A stretch of DNA of 64,000 nucleotides. Origin: Styela clava. Its lineage: Eukaryota > Chordata > Ascidiacea > Stolidobranchia > Styelidae. The position numbers and the translations under genes were made by a program. The notes beneath the pieces were generated by a model that ran no database searches, had not been told where the DNA came from, and worked only from the letters and a program-made list of their open reading frames with translations. Shown piece by piece: positions 19,300 to 31,349 of this stretch (within the stretch, counting starts at the first letter, position 1; every line of letters starts with the position of its first letter). Location: positions 19,230,974 to 19,294,973 of the forward strand of contig NC_135259.1 of the NCBI RefSeq assembly GCF_964204865.1, given 5' to 3'.

Positions 19300-20970
19300 A
19301 ACCATCAATGTTTTTAAACAGCAAAAATATTATCGATTTTATTGATCGATTCATTATATATTCTCACGACGTTGAAATATTTAATAGTTGGCATCAGAAA
19401 TCGATATTCTAAAAATCAAAATCATTTTCATGTAATTAGCAAGACTCATCAATAGTTACGTATTTACATCGCATTTATTCCGCGGACATAAGTAAATATT
19501 GGTCGCCATTGTTGGTACAATGAGAAATTCGCGTTATGCAGTCACTAGGCAGTCGCCCCGGGAAACAGAAGCAAATATTTTACTATTACTTTAATTTATT
19601 CATTCTCATGTATAACAACATTTATAATTTGTTTATCTCCCGAATTATTTTCGAAGTTAGGTATTAGGAGCATCGTTTTCAGAAACTCGCCCGGGCATCA
19701 GAAACGACCCAGTTGGGAAGTAATGAAGATCTTAGCAAATTATGGCGACGAGTAATTGCTAAGGTTCCATCGATATATGCTCATCTGCATCGTAGTTTTT
19801 TGAAGCTTTTTCCGCAGTGTTTACATAGAAATAATAATAATTTAATTGATTTTCTTGCAGTGTAAACATTGTTAGTATTTAAAAATCAATTTCCTAAAAT
19901 GAAACGTTTGCGAAACTCGAAGAAAGAAAGGCTTTATTCTTATTTGAATATGATAAGGTACGGGCGTATTTTGCCATAATGTCAGAATAATTGGAGAACG
20001 GTAATTCTACTTAACGTAACGTTTAGCCAGTTTGTTTCCTAGCTTTTCATTTTGGGAGGGAGGTGTCTCCAAATTCAAGAGGTGGTAGATATTCTGTAAT
20101 TAGTAATAAAACTATTTGTGGTGTATGAAAATATTTTATGTATTTGAGTGATCATCTTATATAAGCCATTTTCTGGATATTCAAATACAATTTTATTTAC
20201 AGTAAGAATTAAAGTGTGGACATCTCAAATTTAGAGATGGAGGGTTGAAATTGTAAGGGGATGTCCACCCCCTATAGTTGGGGGGGGAATTACCTGCGTT
20301 TGCGAAATTCCAGGGTAATTTTTTTATGCGGCTTCTGTGACCAAGTGATTTGAAAAATAACGCTAATGAAGTATGATTTTTACATATGGATTAAGTAACT
20401 TTTAATGGCATTTAATGGTAGCCGTAAATTTGCTGTGATGAGTTTCTTTTACTTTTAAGTGTTAACTTACTTGGAGCGAATAATGGCAAAAAAAAAATAA
20501 ACTTAATTATAAACTTTTAGTTCAAACCTTTTTCATCACGACAGATCTAAATATAAAGGACATATTGGTTAGGAATGCACGCCCGTCATGCTCCCGGTCC
20601 ATAGACCTGGCCAAAGAAGCAAGTTAGCGGCAATTGCAGTGGGAAATAAATTCTAATAAATGTGAACACCCTTTTACCCTATTCTTGACAGCCATGTAAC
20701 TCTGTAAAGAGATCAGTGGCTGGCTGCCTTTATCTGGCCTTGTTAGGTACGAGTGAGCGTCGTATTACTGCTCTAAGAAAAATAAAAAAAATTGCGCCCG
20801 CCCTCCCAAAAATATTGAATTTGGCTGCCCTCTCTTTATATAAGATTAGATATAATAGCTACATGCGATAAGCGTCTCATAAAAAAACATATATTATACA
20901 AGTCGGTAATAATGTCATCTATTTTTTGTGAAGATAACTTGATAGGTAATATCAAAAATTGATCTTTGTT
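19300..20970. other. Gene-free stretch
   Basis: No gene, RNA or repeat family recognised. Several short G-runs are present near 20230-20290. Confidence 0.45.
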
Positions 20971-20974
20971 TAGC

Positions 20975-21165
20975 ACATGGGTCTCAAACTAAATTTACCC
21001 AGGGACCACCGGAGGCACAAAACAAGTTGAACATTTATTGAAAAAATTAAGACTGAAAAAAAAATAACGGAAGATAACTAACATTAAACTTTCATACTAA
21101 GAAGGGGCCACAAACTATCGTCCTGCGGGCCGAAATTGGCCCCCGGGCCAATTTCTTGGGATAAA
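20975..21165. repeat. Decayed hAT-like MITE
   Basis: Has 'gggtctcaaac' on the left and 'ggccacaaactatcgtcctgc' on the right, typical of the family with CAGTGGTTCTCAAAC ends. Boundaries are unclear. Confidence 0.35.
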
Positions 21166-21639
21166 TACTAGGGATTAGTAATGTTTTGATAATATAGATT
21201 TCTCATTGGCGAACGTTTTCTGTAAGCAACTTTTTTTAAATCTTACACTAATAATTCTGATAATGGTCTTAGTAACTCTTAACATTTAGGTGTGACACCT
21301 TGCTTAGAGTGAAGTGTTATGAGAAGGAATGTAAAACGAAAAGGTGTATGTGTCACGGATTTTAATGTTTGTGTTGATATATTTTATATTGCTCTGAATG
21401 CTATTTCCCAAACCCTTGATTTAGGCAGTTTAGGCCAGGTCTAGACTCTACCCACACTGTAGAAAAAATTGTAATTTTACAGCCATTTCTTTGTAAAAAA
21501 AAATACGCCTCTACCCATCACCCACGAGGTGTAAGATAAAATAGTTTTTGCTCTCTTCTTGTCGGGAAAGGCTGTGCGTCGGTGGCTTTTGAGTTGTGTT
21601 TGCTGTCATTATTGTTGTCATAAGTGTGGAGTTGCCGTA

Positions 21640-21775
21640 CAATTGAATAAACAATTAATCCGGAATATAGATTTTTTGGAACTATTTACACACAGTAGTC
21701 CGGCGTCTGGCCCGGTTAGCAGTTCATGTCGGGTATGGGGTTAGTAAGGCTGTTATTTGTTTCAGATGCATGGAC
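21640..21775 (+). repeat. Fragment of the 'cccgggataaat' dispersed repeat
   Basis: Contains 'catgtcgggtatggggtta' and 'gatgcatggacttgattt', shared with 33960-34030 and 41395-41455. Confidence 0.5.
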
Positions 21776-22081
21776 TTGATTTAATCAATGCGATACCTGA
21801 ACCCATTTTTTTTCAAGGTAGCGATCATAACCCCGCTGAATGTTTCAATGTAAATGTAAACAGTTTTGAAATGCCATTGGTTTAATACTGCACGATTTTT
21901 CGAAAAACGTTCCATTTCACTTTAAGACCTTTAGTGTCTGTTGCTTTAGTTGGTAATATATTTTTATTTGTGAATTAAATTTTTGTTCCTAAGCTTTGGA
22001 AACATGCGATACTTCCCACTCACGGAACCCTATCAGCCATGAATCGAGATCACAAGTCAAAGTTTGCAAAAAAAAATCATA

Positions 22082-22107
22082 ATTATATATATATATATAT
22101 ATATATC
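22082..22107. repeat. (AT)n microsatellite
   Basis: Simple AT repeat of about 24 bp. Confidence 0.9.
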
Positions 22108-22413
22108 ACCGTAATTAAGCTACCAGTGCCTTTTCCATGAATAAGTCGATCTGGCACACATTCCAAATCAATATACTTTATTTCACTGAACATAATTCGA
22201 TTACTCGAAACATCGCCATTCACAGTCCACCGCATGTTTGGTAATTTGAGCATTTTGTGACAAGTTCGGAACTCGGTATAGATAAGCAGTGTTTTTTTAG
22301 CAAAAATGGATTGATTTTCGTAATGAACTTAAAAGTGAGGTGAAAAAACACACAGTTTGCGAACTAGACCAGGCTATTTTTTTGTTCGTTTGTTGGTAAT
22401 ATATCTTAGAGTT

Positions 22414-22738
22414 TTATTACTTATCGATTTTAATCGGTAAGTATGTTGATAGGTATTTGTCTGTCTGTATGTCTGTCTGTCTGTTAGATACACGCGATAT
22501 CTCACGAAAGCTTGAATCTGCTCCAAATTTTGCATGTGCATTCATCTTATCTCGGACCAGAAGCCTATTGATTTTGGATAAATTATGTCGTAAAATTAGC
22601 GAGTTATTGCTTAATTAATGATGGGACACACGGTGTCACTATGGAATAAGAGCGCATGAATCGAAACCGCAGTTTCTGTTTTGAGGGCTCCCCTAACTTT
22701 CGATCGATAAGTCTTCGGTCTCTGACCGACATTCTCGT
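22414..22738 (+). repeat. TATCGAT-hairpin repeat family, copy 3
   Basis: Complete copy, from TTACTTATCGATTTTAATCGG to GATCGATAAGTCTTCGG, with a (gtct)n tract. Confidence 0.75.
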
Positions 22739-22739
22739 T

Positions 22740-24190
22740 ATATCTTTGAGGTTATGTGTGTACGTGTGTGTGTATGGATTCATTTAATACTTTTAAGTCA
22801 GTGAACACGTACTACTTCTCTTGCCAACACTTTTTAAATACTGCACTTTTTAAGCCTTACTAGCCGATAATATTTGTTTGTTTTTACCAACTATTTTATC
22901 GTACGACGTAAGGCTAAGAAGAAACGGGACTGACGTCACAGATTGCGCAACACGATTAACCATCGGTAATCAACACTTTTGCAGTGTGGCGTAATATGTG
23001 TTCTTTGTTTAACAGCTGTTTTGACACAATATCGCAATTATTTTTGCTTTTCAGGATCCATAAGTGAATGTTATAAATTTCTTGTTTCTCATGAACTTAA
23101 TGCATTCTGGAACACTGTCCGGGCCCCGCATCCGCTTTAGGGGGCTCTCACAATTTGATGAATGTAATGAGAAATGTAAAATGACGGTAAAATCACGTTA
23201 TAAAGGAATTTTTTGTTTTAAATATTTGAACTCAATGAAGCTTCTAACAGACATCATTGACAACCCGTCTGTCATCGTCAAGTCAATCAATCAAAATGAC
23301 ATGTGTTTGTCATCCGATACTTGTTTTGTCTTCGTCACAATGCAATGAAGAATTGTATGAAATCACAATCAGCAGACAACTTGTTCGCCGCTTTGAAAGA
23401 TGTCATTTTTAATGATGATAAACAACCATTTATCGAAGTTTTGTGAAGGCCGCCATGTGAAAGTGAAGAGAACAATTGTTGTAATTAAAAAACAACGTCA
23501 CAGACACATTTAAATTACGTTGTTATGACATTGTGTTATGTTAAAGTAGCGCAAATTCGCGTCTCTTGTTGTAGTTACTAACCCACTTGGTTTAGGGTAG
23601 GATTTCCTATTTATCTTGGAATAACGATAGGATGACTGACGCCCTCTCGCTCAGATATCAGTTCCCATTGGAAATTGGTAAATGCCCCGTAAATCAATAT
23701 ACACAGAATTTCAAGGCATGAGCCACTGTAACCGGTAGAGCTGGACATTTTTGAATACTTGATGATTTCAGAATCGAATCGAATTTTTTTATTTTTTTCG
23801 AATAGAATCGATCTCGAATACTTGGAAGTAATTTGAACTTTACAACGACGTAGTTATGTGTGACTTTTATTTCATCACAATGGCTTCTCATAACACATAA
23901 ATAAATGAAAACATAGAATCCATCACTTAGTTAGTCAGTTCACGGAGCTGTCACACACAATAAGAAGAATGTTTAATCAATAACTCCATGGGAAGGAAAG
24001 AGTCATATGTCAGATTTGCATTTTTTTTAAATGGCTCCGATGAAAAAATTAGGAATTCACCTCGGCCTTTGGCGGACAAAAAAGACGACAATTTGAAAAT
24101 TTCGTCTGAACCGATTCAAATAATAACGTAAACGTAATTCGAACGTACCGGCGCGGGGTTACGCGAAACACAAAACGGACATAAATATAT
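22740..24190. other. Gene-free stretch
   Basis: No supported gene. A 94-codon open frame at 23064-23348 follows an acceptor-like 'ttttgcttttcag' at about 23040 but matches no family I know. 23740-23830 carries TTCGAATCGAAT-type sequence like the element at 51588. Confidence 0.4.
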
Positions 24191-24205
24191 TCACCAAAAA
24201 TTTTT

Positions 24206-24405
24206 GGCGCTCCAGAAGTGTGTGTACCAATATGGAGGTAACTAATTTTGTTTGCCTACCTCTACATCAAGTTGTGTAAAGGGACTGGGGGCGGGGGGTA
24301 TATTACCTTGGCTAACACAAACAGTCCCCGACTCGTAATAGAACTAAAATAAGGAAAATTGGAATAAAATTATGCCCTAACCTGGACACACTCTACGGAA
24401 GTACT
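24206..24405. mobile_element. Asymmetric relative of the CAAGATGGCG MITE family
   Basis: Starts ggcgctccagaagtgtg and ends near 'tacggaagtact', with the inner words 'acatcaagttgtgtaaag' and 'acagtccccgactcgtaat'. The same body occurs at 35532, 41001, 47271, 50328, 54790, 57543 and 58038. Confidence 0.7.
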
Positions 24406-24600
24406 GGATTTTAAACCTACAAACCCACACAAGATAATCAGCGGCGGGTGGCAAGCCTGTTCCAGGACAATTTCGATTCCTCGAAATTATTTAAACTATC
24501 ATATTTTTTTTTTGAGTCATCGGCTATGCTTCCAATGAAATAAATATAAAAATCTTTTGCTATCGCAAATAGGCCAAGTCGAAGTAAATTTTACCTAAGC
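24398..24600 (+). repeat. Long dispersed repeat, inverted partner of 54612-54800
   Basis: About 200 bp including 'ataatcagcggcggg', 'ttccaggacaatttcg' and 'gtcatcggctatgcttcc', present in reverse at 54612-54800 with high similarity. In both places it abuts the asymmetric MITE. Confidence 0.75.
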
Positions 24601-25044
24601 TTTGGGGGTTTGGAAAATTTGAAATATTTGTCACGTGACGCATTTTTTTATACTTTGAGTCGTAATTTACGTGACCGTGGTCAGCTTTGCGTCTACCCGG
24701 AAACCGGAAGGATTACTGAATGACATTCCTACGTTGTGTGCGTAAAATATGTTTTGAAGCATTGTGACTTCTTGTTCTATTGTAATGTACATAATGTATC
24801 AAATTTCTGAATTGTGACAAAACATTACCCTATTGTTTTTTCATTCACAATGAAGGAAGCTTGGGCCATTCATGAAAAAGTATCAAGTTTCGAGCTTTAT
24901 CTCTGCCCCATATTTAAACGTTTTCTAAAAAATCCTGTTTTGCTAAAACTGTCAAAATCATTGCAGAATAGTATTTAATTGTGATTGATTGACGGATTGG
25001 ATTGCCTTTTTTAATTGGCTGATTGTATTTATATTGCAGATTGT

Positions 25045-25200
25045 CGTCAAGAAACGTTACAGAAATACATTTGTGTTAGTGTGCAGCAAGACTCTTGAAT
25101 CAAATAGTATAGTCTTATGTATTTTTGCCAAAGCATCCTTGCGTTACGCGTATACGGATCCACTTCCACAAAGGCACAGAGCAAAGAAAGGTAGTCAGTC
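25045..25200. repeat. Foldback family fragment (FB2)
   Basis: Single arm with 'aaacgttacagaaatacatt' and 'gtgttagtgtgcagc', followed by the outer part seen inverted at 10080-10187. The opposite arm is missing. Confidence 0.6.
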
Positions 25201-25374
25201 TTGCGTAAGAAGAATTTTAGTGTCGGAATTTAGAAGTTTATTACGAATCAGGAGGCCAAATATTGTAATTGTAGGAGAGAGAGATTTTATTATCACTAAC
25301 AAGTCATTACATTTGAAGCATTTGATACAGAAAAAATAGTTAAACAATAATTGATTGATTAATATTTGTGAGGG

Positions 25375-25420
25375 TTAGTTACCTCCATATTGGTACACAT
25401 ATTTCTCGAGCGCCAGAAAT
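25375..25420. repeat. End fragment of the asymmetric MITE
   Basis: Reads 'gttacctccatattggtac' through 'gagcgcc', the terminal part of the family at 50328-50545. Confidence 0.5.
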
Positions 25421-25842
25421 CATTTAGATGCTGACATGAGCAAACTACGGCCAGTTGGGTGAATCAACCTGGCCCGCATGATGCTGCCACAACCAAACTA
25501 AAACCAAATTTCGATGTTTTATCTGTAAAATCCCTCGAGGAGTTTGTTAAGATTGCGATTGAATTTAGTTCTGGCACGAGACTTATTGTTTTCCACTTGC
25601 TTTTGTAACACTGTAAATATTGTTCATAAAATATAACTTTTGACTTAACATGGCCCGTCAATCTAGGTGGGCAAAATTTTTGGCTCCTGGTCCAAAAACT
25701 TTGCCCACCCTTGAGATATAGCATCAGCGATGAAATATAGTTGAAATAGAAATAAAATGTATATGTGTGTATTATCGGGGCAGAGCTTCTTTAACTGTTG
25801 CCGAGGCCTAGATAATAATAATAACCGGAAATTGGGATTTTG

Positions 25843-25952
25843 GGACCTCCTGAAGTATGCGCACCAAGATGGCGCACAACCTGAACTCAGGTGGTGTACC
25901 AGGTTAGGGTTCAGGTTGTGCGACATCTTGGTGCGCATACTTCGCGAGTACC
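25843..25952. mobile_element. Palindromic MITE, CAAGATGGCG family, copy 2
   Basis: 110-bp inverted repeat, perfect 8-bp target duplication ggattttg at 25835-25842 and 25953-25960. Confidence 0.93.
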
Positions 25953-26059
25953 GGATTTTGTTATGAGAAGTGGATTCGTCATTACATGCAATTATTACCT
26001 TTAAGCTAGGTACGAAATCGCGATTAAAGTAACTTACGTGCATTGTGTATACAGTACTT

Positions 26060-26250
26060 GGATCTTTTGTACAAAGCCCCCGTCAGTAATGCAAAAATGT
26101 GATACCCATGTGATACCCACCACGTTTAAAAATAACAGATTAGGAATTATCCGGTTTGAGTTTTAATTTGAGTTTTAATTTTAACAATTATTTGAAAATT
26201 CGAATTTCCAGCGAGACATATCGATTAATATTATCCCGATGGGCTACGAT
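26060..26250. repeat. Mosaic of two dispersed repeats
   Basis: 'cttttgtacaaagcccccg' is the end of the GTACAAAG/CTTCGTAC family (see 32263). It is followed by 'aggaattatccggtttgag' and 'gaaaattcgaatttccagcg', shared with 46945-47040 and 63545-63620. Confidence 0.45.
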
Positions 26251-26259
26251 ATTTCTTAC

Positions 26260-27980
26260 TCTCATCTCGGATTTGAATATGTCTTCAAAGTCGATCAAAA
26301 TTTGATTGTCGATGTAGCTGATTGAATAAACCGATGTCTGTCTCAATGCTGTCGATATTTAGGTGTTTTTGCAAGTTTTGAAAGTGTATTTACATTGCCC
26401 TTCTCTGGCACATAGCAAGGCTTTTATGGATATCGAATTTTATGCCTTCAATAAAGAATGTCGCGTTCACTGAAAGTAGTTTTTGATGCAAATTAAACTA
26501 TTAATATTCCATAGACAACACCGTTGAATTTGAAAACTAAATCTAAACTACAAAACTAGACATATCAGAATTAAAATCTGTAAATTCAGAATAGTTGAAT
26601 CCCATGTTAACAACTGCGTGTGAACGATTGATTGAGCAATTATGAAATCATCAAAGCTCATTAAACAGAACAAAAATATTGTTATGATATCACCACAGTT
26701 AAACTTGTGGGTAGGAATTTCGAATTTGATTTTCTTTTTCTCACTAAGAGATAGAAAATTCCAAATAAGTTCGGCATTCGAGACTTTCTACGTTTCAATT
26801 TATAATTTTGATTCTAATAGTCATATAATTTTATGCCTTCAATTAAGAATGTCTCGTTCTTTGGGAAAAATTACAATAAGATTTTCTAGGTTCCCAGACT
26901 TTTCAAAATCTCGGTCTTGCCGCCCCATTTTCACTGCCTGACAGTCATCAACGGTGACCTTTTTCTTTGTTTATAAAAACTCTAACTTGATATTTTATTT
27001 AATTTAAGGTAATTTTGTGTGTAGTTAGTTTGTTTAATGTATTGTATATAGTCAAAGTCGCGAGTTATATCGCGTAATAATATTATATTATGATGTCATA
27101 TTTGTATTTGCTTTGAGATTATGTTATTAGGGATTTTCTTGAAATTAGCTGAGATCAAGTTAAAATTAAATTGAAGTGTGACACGGGGCTTCCAAGGTAT
27201 TGCGCAAGATGGCGCTCAGCCATTGATATTATTTGTCAAATTCAACAATATCATTTGGAAATTGTTTTTTTCTCGAAACTTTATTTATGTCACTAATAAT
27301 TGTAAGTTTTGGCGAAAATTTAAAATATGGTTTTTCTAAATAGAAAACTTTAAGTCAAATTTCTGTTTTAATTCAATTTTCTCGTTTTTCACTCATATAT
27401 TTTAAGTCATTTTATTCCTAAAATTAAATTATTGGTCTTATTCAATTTCCAACTCCTATTAAAAATTGAAGAAAAACATTCTGTTTTGTTTACAGTTTCA
27501 AGTAAAAAAAGTAAGATTTCGAACGATTGAAAAAGATCATCGGGCGACAAAAATTTCATTCTAATACTTGAAATGATTTTGTTTTGACATAAAACATCTT
27601 GTACAATGATTATCATTCTATCTCTCGTTGAATGATATTTATCAGGTTTAGGTTTAAGTACCTAAACCCCAATACTCGGGTCCAGTTGAGTTTAAAGTCG
27701 GGTCAATCACTGAGTAAGTCTCACTGGCGAAGACCGAGCACGCCAGTGGTAGGACGCAACCTGTCAAAACCTTCGCAAAAAGGACTTCAAACTGACAGGG
27801 TTTCTTGGAGGTGTTATTATGTGCCTTATTTATTTACCAGACCTACGTTTGGTTCAAACAACTGCATGTCAAATATTAGGGTTGTGAACATTTTGGTGTA
27901 TGTTCCAGTTGCAACGCTCGATTACTCTTACTATCAGATTGTACAAACACATCTTTTAAACAACACCCCCGCCATACAAA
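26260..27980. other. Gene-free AT-rich stretch
   Basis: Two similar words, 'ttatgccttcaataaagaatgtcgcgttc' type, recur near 26440 and 26832, so part is duplicated. No protein family is recognised in the open frames here. Confidence 0.4.
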
Positions 27981-27989
27981 AACGTAAAC

Positions 27990-28110
27990 GCTCAAACTAA
28001 GAAAATTAGTAATTATTTAGTTAGGGTTAGGGTTGCAGATTTCCCTGAATATTTAAATTTTCAATTCATTCATCCATTACTAACCCGAACCCGAACTTAA
28101 TATTTACTAA
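27990..28110. repeat. Palindromic repeat with 'ttagggttagggtt' arms, copy 1
   Basis: 'aaaattagtaattatttagt' on the left and 'taatatttactaatttt' on the right are inverse. Related copies are at 32885-33010 and 63545-63660. Confidence 0.5.
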
Positions 28111-28189
28111 TTTTCATTTCCAAAAGTCGCGGGGTTGTTTAACTCAAATCTCACATTATTGCATTAGTGGCGGAGGCTCCGTACAAAGG

Positions 28190-29165
28190 ATCCAAAACAA
28201 AAGTTGTGTAAGATCTGAGCCATTTATTTTAATATTAAAGCATAATTGGCCATGGCTTCAAGTCTATACGCAACTCCCGGGGGTGCTTGGACATCAATGC
28301 AATCTTTCAGTCACAAACAAATTACGCTCCTGCAAAGGCCTATCAAACGTCATTTGTTTAAAAATAAGCGTTCTTAATTTCATTTAAGCATGCTATAATA
28401 ACTGTTTCTAGTCTGTAGAAGGATTAATATCCTGGGTGGAAGTTTAGTGACGTCATACTTTTATTGACGTCATCAAATTTGTACGTCAGCTTTGTGCTAT
28501 ATTGATAAGACTTCACTCTCGTCACGTTTAAGTTTAGCGTGACGTCATATTTTTAATGACATCATCAAACTTATACGTCAGCTTTATTCTATATTGATAA
28601 GGTTTCAATCTCACCACGATAGCTGTATCACAGGAGGTAAATGCGCTTTTAGTTTGAAAACATTGCTTTAAGTCTCCAAATTTGTCACTTCACATGATTG
28701 ATTGTACGGCAGACTTTAATGTTTGTATTAGTGGCGGGAATGTTTTTCTCAAAGCTTGCATTTTTGCATTATTTTCTTTTCTACAAAATTTGTGTAATAT
28801 TTGATCTATTAATTTTAGTATTAAAGCACAATTGGTCGTGACTTCAAGTCTATACGCAACTCCCAAGGGTACTTGGACATCGATACAATCTTTCGATCAC
28901 AAACAAATTACGCCCGAACAAAGGGCCTTCGCGCGTCATTTGTTTAAAAATAATTACCATTTATGCATGCAATAATAACTGTTTGTAGTCCGTAGAAGGA
29001 TTTGTAGTCTCGGTGAAATTTTAGTGACGTCATACTTTTAATGACGTTATCAAAGTTATACGTCAGCTTAGTGCTACACTCTCGCCACGATAGCCGTATC
29101 ACAGGAAATAAATGCGCCGTGAGTTTGAAAACATTGCGAACCTCTGCAAACTGCACTACGCCATT
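28190..29165 (+). repeat. Tandem duplication, ~600-bp unit with TGACGTCA sites
   Basis: 28220-28650 and 28820-29110 repeat each other ('cttcaagtctatacgcaact', 'ggtaaatgcgc'-type words). A partial third copy is at 29370-29480 ('gtcacttgtttaaaaatgag'). TGACGTCA occurs near 28450, 28467 and 29023. Confidence 0.75.
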
Positions 29166-29479
29166 AAGTGTCTAAATTTATCACTTTACGTAATCGAATT
29201 GCATAGTGCAGTTTGCAGACTTAAAAGCAGGATATTAACTTGACATAGTCTAGTTTATTCTAACCTACTTAAAACAAACAAAATCGAAAAAAATAGTGGT
29301 GGGCCATTAACAGGATAGTGCCCTTACCCCAGTTATTCCAATCTGACCTAAGACCTGGCAGGGAAAACACGCCCGAGCAAAGACTCATCGAACGTCACTT
29401 GTTTAAAAATGAGCGTTATAATCACTATTTATTATAATCACTTCATATTTCCTATGGCGTCATCAAATGTATACGTCAG

Positions 29480-30390
29480 AGCACAGAAACAACATCAACT
29501 ATCGCATTGGTTAATTGTGCATATATCATAAATCGTTATCTTGTCGTAATTTTATGCTGATGGAGTTGTCTTTTCTTTTTATTGCGTTGCGATTTATACA
29601 TGGTGATCCCTCAAAATACGAAACGCAAAAATTTCTTTATCACTGATGGGAAAATGAAAAAAAATTATTGAACACTTGAACTTCTGTGTATAATTGTACC
29701 CAGAAGTTCCAGCAATCTGGAAACCCCACCTGACACACGGTGTAATACAGTGGTGAAATATTGAAAAAATGCGTTTCGAGAAGAGCTTGGTATGCCATCC
29801 TGAATATTGAATTACTCTCCAAAATATAAATCTGATGTAAAATTTCTGTAAGCGGTAATGCAGCAGCAAAAGTCTCACTGATATGAAATAAGAAAAGTGA
29901 TATCGTCTTTTTGTCGGTCTGATATTTTCTTGAAAAGTAACTTAATACCAGCGTATACATATATATATATATATAGCGAAGTAAATTATCACGAATTTAC
30001 GATAGTGAAACATCCATTTGCCCCTTTGCACACATAAGTATTATTCGAATGCTTCATTTTCCAAAACTACACTGAACTAATACTTGATACTTTTTTCTTT
30101 GGAAGTCGCAAAGCTTTGTTTTTTAGGTGAATTAATTCAATTATGTTTCGTTTTCACTGTTTGAAATTTGTGTTATCATTGCTCGTGGCATTTCACAAAT
30201 ACTTTTAAAAATATCAGAACTATATTCTCACAAATTTCGGCTAGTACATGGACGACGACTTTGACACGCGACCTTAAAAGTGTCGCACACTCCTGGTGTA
30301 ATATAATGGGTTGGCAATGTCAGCAAATGGTTGCACCATGCATCTCAGTGTCTTCTTATATTGTGCCTTGTTTTATGCGTCTTGTAAAAA
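29480..30390. other. Gene-free stretch
   Basis: Contains an (AT)n tract at about 29957-29975. No gene is recognised. Confidence 0.45.
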
Positions 30391-30394
30391 AATG

Positions 30395-30498
30395 GGCGCT
30401 CCGGGAAGATTCGTATCAAGATGACGCACAACCTGAACCTGCTCACATACTATGTTCAGGTTGTACGCCATCTTGGTACGAATACTTCAGGAGCAACC
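30395..30498. mobile_element. Palindromic MITE, CAAGATGGCG family, copy 3
   Basis: 104-bp inverted repeat with ends ggcgctccgggaaga and tcaggagcaacc. It sits between A-rich 8-mers (aaaaaatg/aaaaaaat) that fit a target duplication. Confidence 0.8.
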
Positions 30499-30499
30499 A

Positions 30500-31340
30500 A
30501 AAAAATGAACTGAGCTATTGCGTCTGCAAATTTGACAATTTACGTAATTGCGTGGCACGTTTGAATGTTTGTATTGATGATGTTTACTGTGACTGTCAGG
30601 AAACTGTCGTCGTATCCTTAAGTTAAATAGTTTGACCTCAGAAAACACCCTTTTAAAGCAATTTGTTTATTTATCTTTGCATATTTGAGTTGAAATACAT
30701 TTTCCCTGAGGCTGTAAAGTGGCCTTAACAAGATGAAGATAATTTGCAAATGCTGAGTGACGCAAAATGAAATGTTGTTAATGAACTAAGCTTGCGTGTA
30801 TTGTTTTCCAAATTTATAGGTAGGAAACGTGCTTCGACTACTTTAATGTCTCACAGCCTGTAGCTTTCAAAATTAACTTTAGATAAACATAATCAAATAA
30901 CACCAAGAGAGCAATAACAGCTAACCTAACCTAACATAGCTTATTTAAACCTGATATGAGCAGAATCAACGATAAATACACGGATAAGTGGTGGTGGGGC
31001 TATATCAGTATAGTAATACTCTGCCCTACCTAAATTAACTGAATCAGATAAACTGAACAGTATTCCTTCCTTTCCCTTGAAGCATGGAATCTTAATTCGA
31101 CAGTTTATGTTTAAAAAGGCCTTCACATGGGTAAAAACACATATTGATAATACATAATGCTCCAAAAAAGGCTCAAGCAAGCGAGCCGTCGCGATCAGTC
31201 TCTATGTTCCAGGATACTTAGCAGTGATACAGGCATTTAAATCATTTAAAATCATAGACGACGATGGCAGCTGTCCCCCGAGAGTTGAAGAATATTAGAA
31301 CGTCAGTCAGTCAAGTATTATATTGCATTAAGTTGTTATG
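30500..31340. other. Gene-free stretch
   Basis: No gene is recognised. Around 31060-31150 'cgacagtttatgtttaaaaa' resembles the 33290 part of the CAGGGGTGTGCAAC MITE. Confidence 0.4.
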
Positions 31341-31349
31341 GCTGAATAC

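Larger units (their letters stand above)
15130..19300. repeat. Degenerate complex tandem repeat region
   Basis: The word 'gatttagataagatcttt' followed by 'acattgtaaaagcgg' recurs, with variation, near 15240, 15325, 15418, 16450, 17342, 17507, 17897, 18492 and 19018. It is accompanied by 'cacgaaacatgttattcag' and 'gaataaaatagacaaat'. Some units also carry a segment like the 3' half of tRNA-Ile (near 15680, 18195 and 18675). Other elements are inserted in it (15551-15660, 15925-16358, 16508-16694, 16952-17255). Confidence 0.65.

Noticed and set aside
23064-23348. 94-codon frame after an acceptor-like site
   Set aside because: No family, no donor at its end, and composition like surrounding non-coding DNA.
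25663-26043. 126-codon minus-strand frame
   Set aside because: Overlaps the MITE at 25843-25952 and is not supported by any family.
27632-28000. 122-codon frame
   Set aside because: Basic, low-information composition without a recognised domain; ends in a dispersed repeat.
30168-30626. 152-codon frame
   Set aside because: Runs through a palindromic MITE (30395-30498); no domain.
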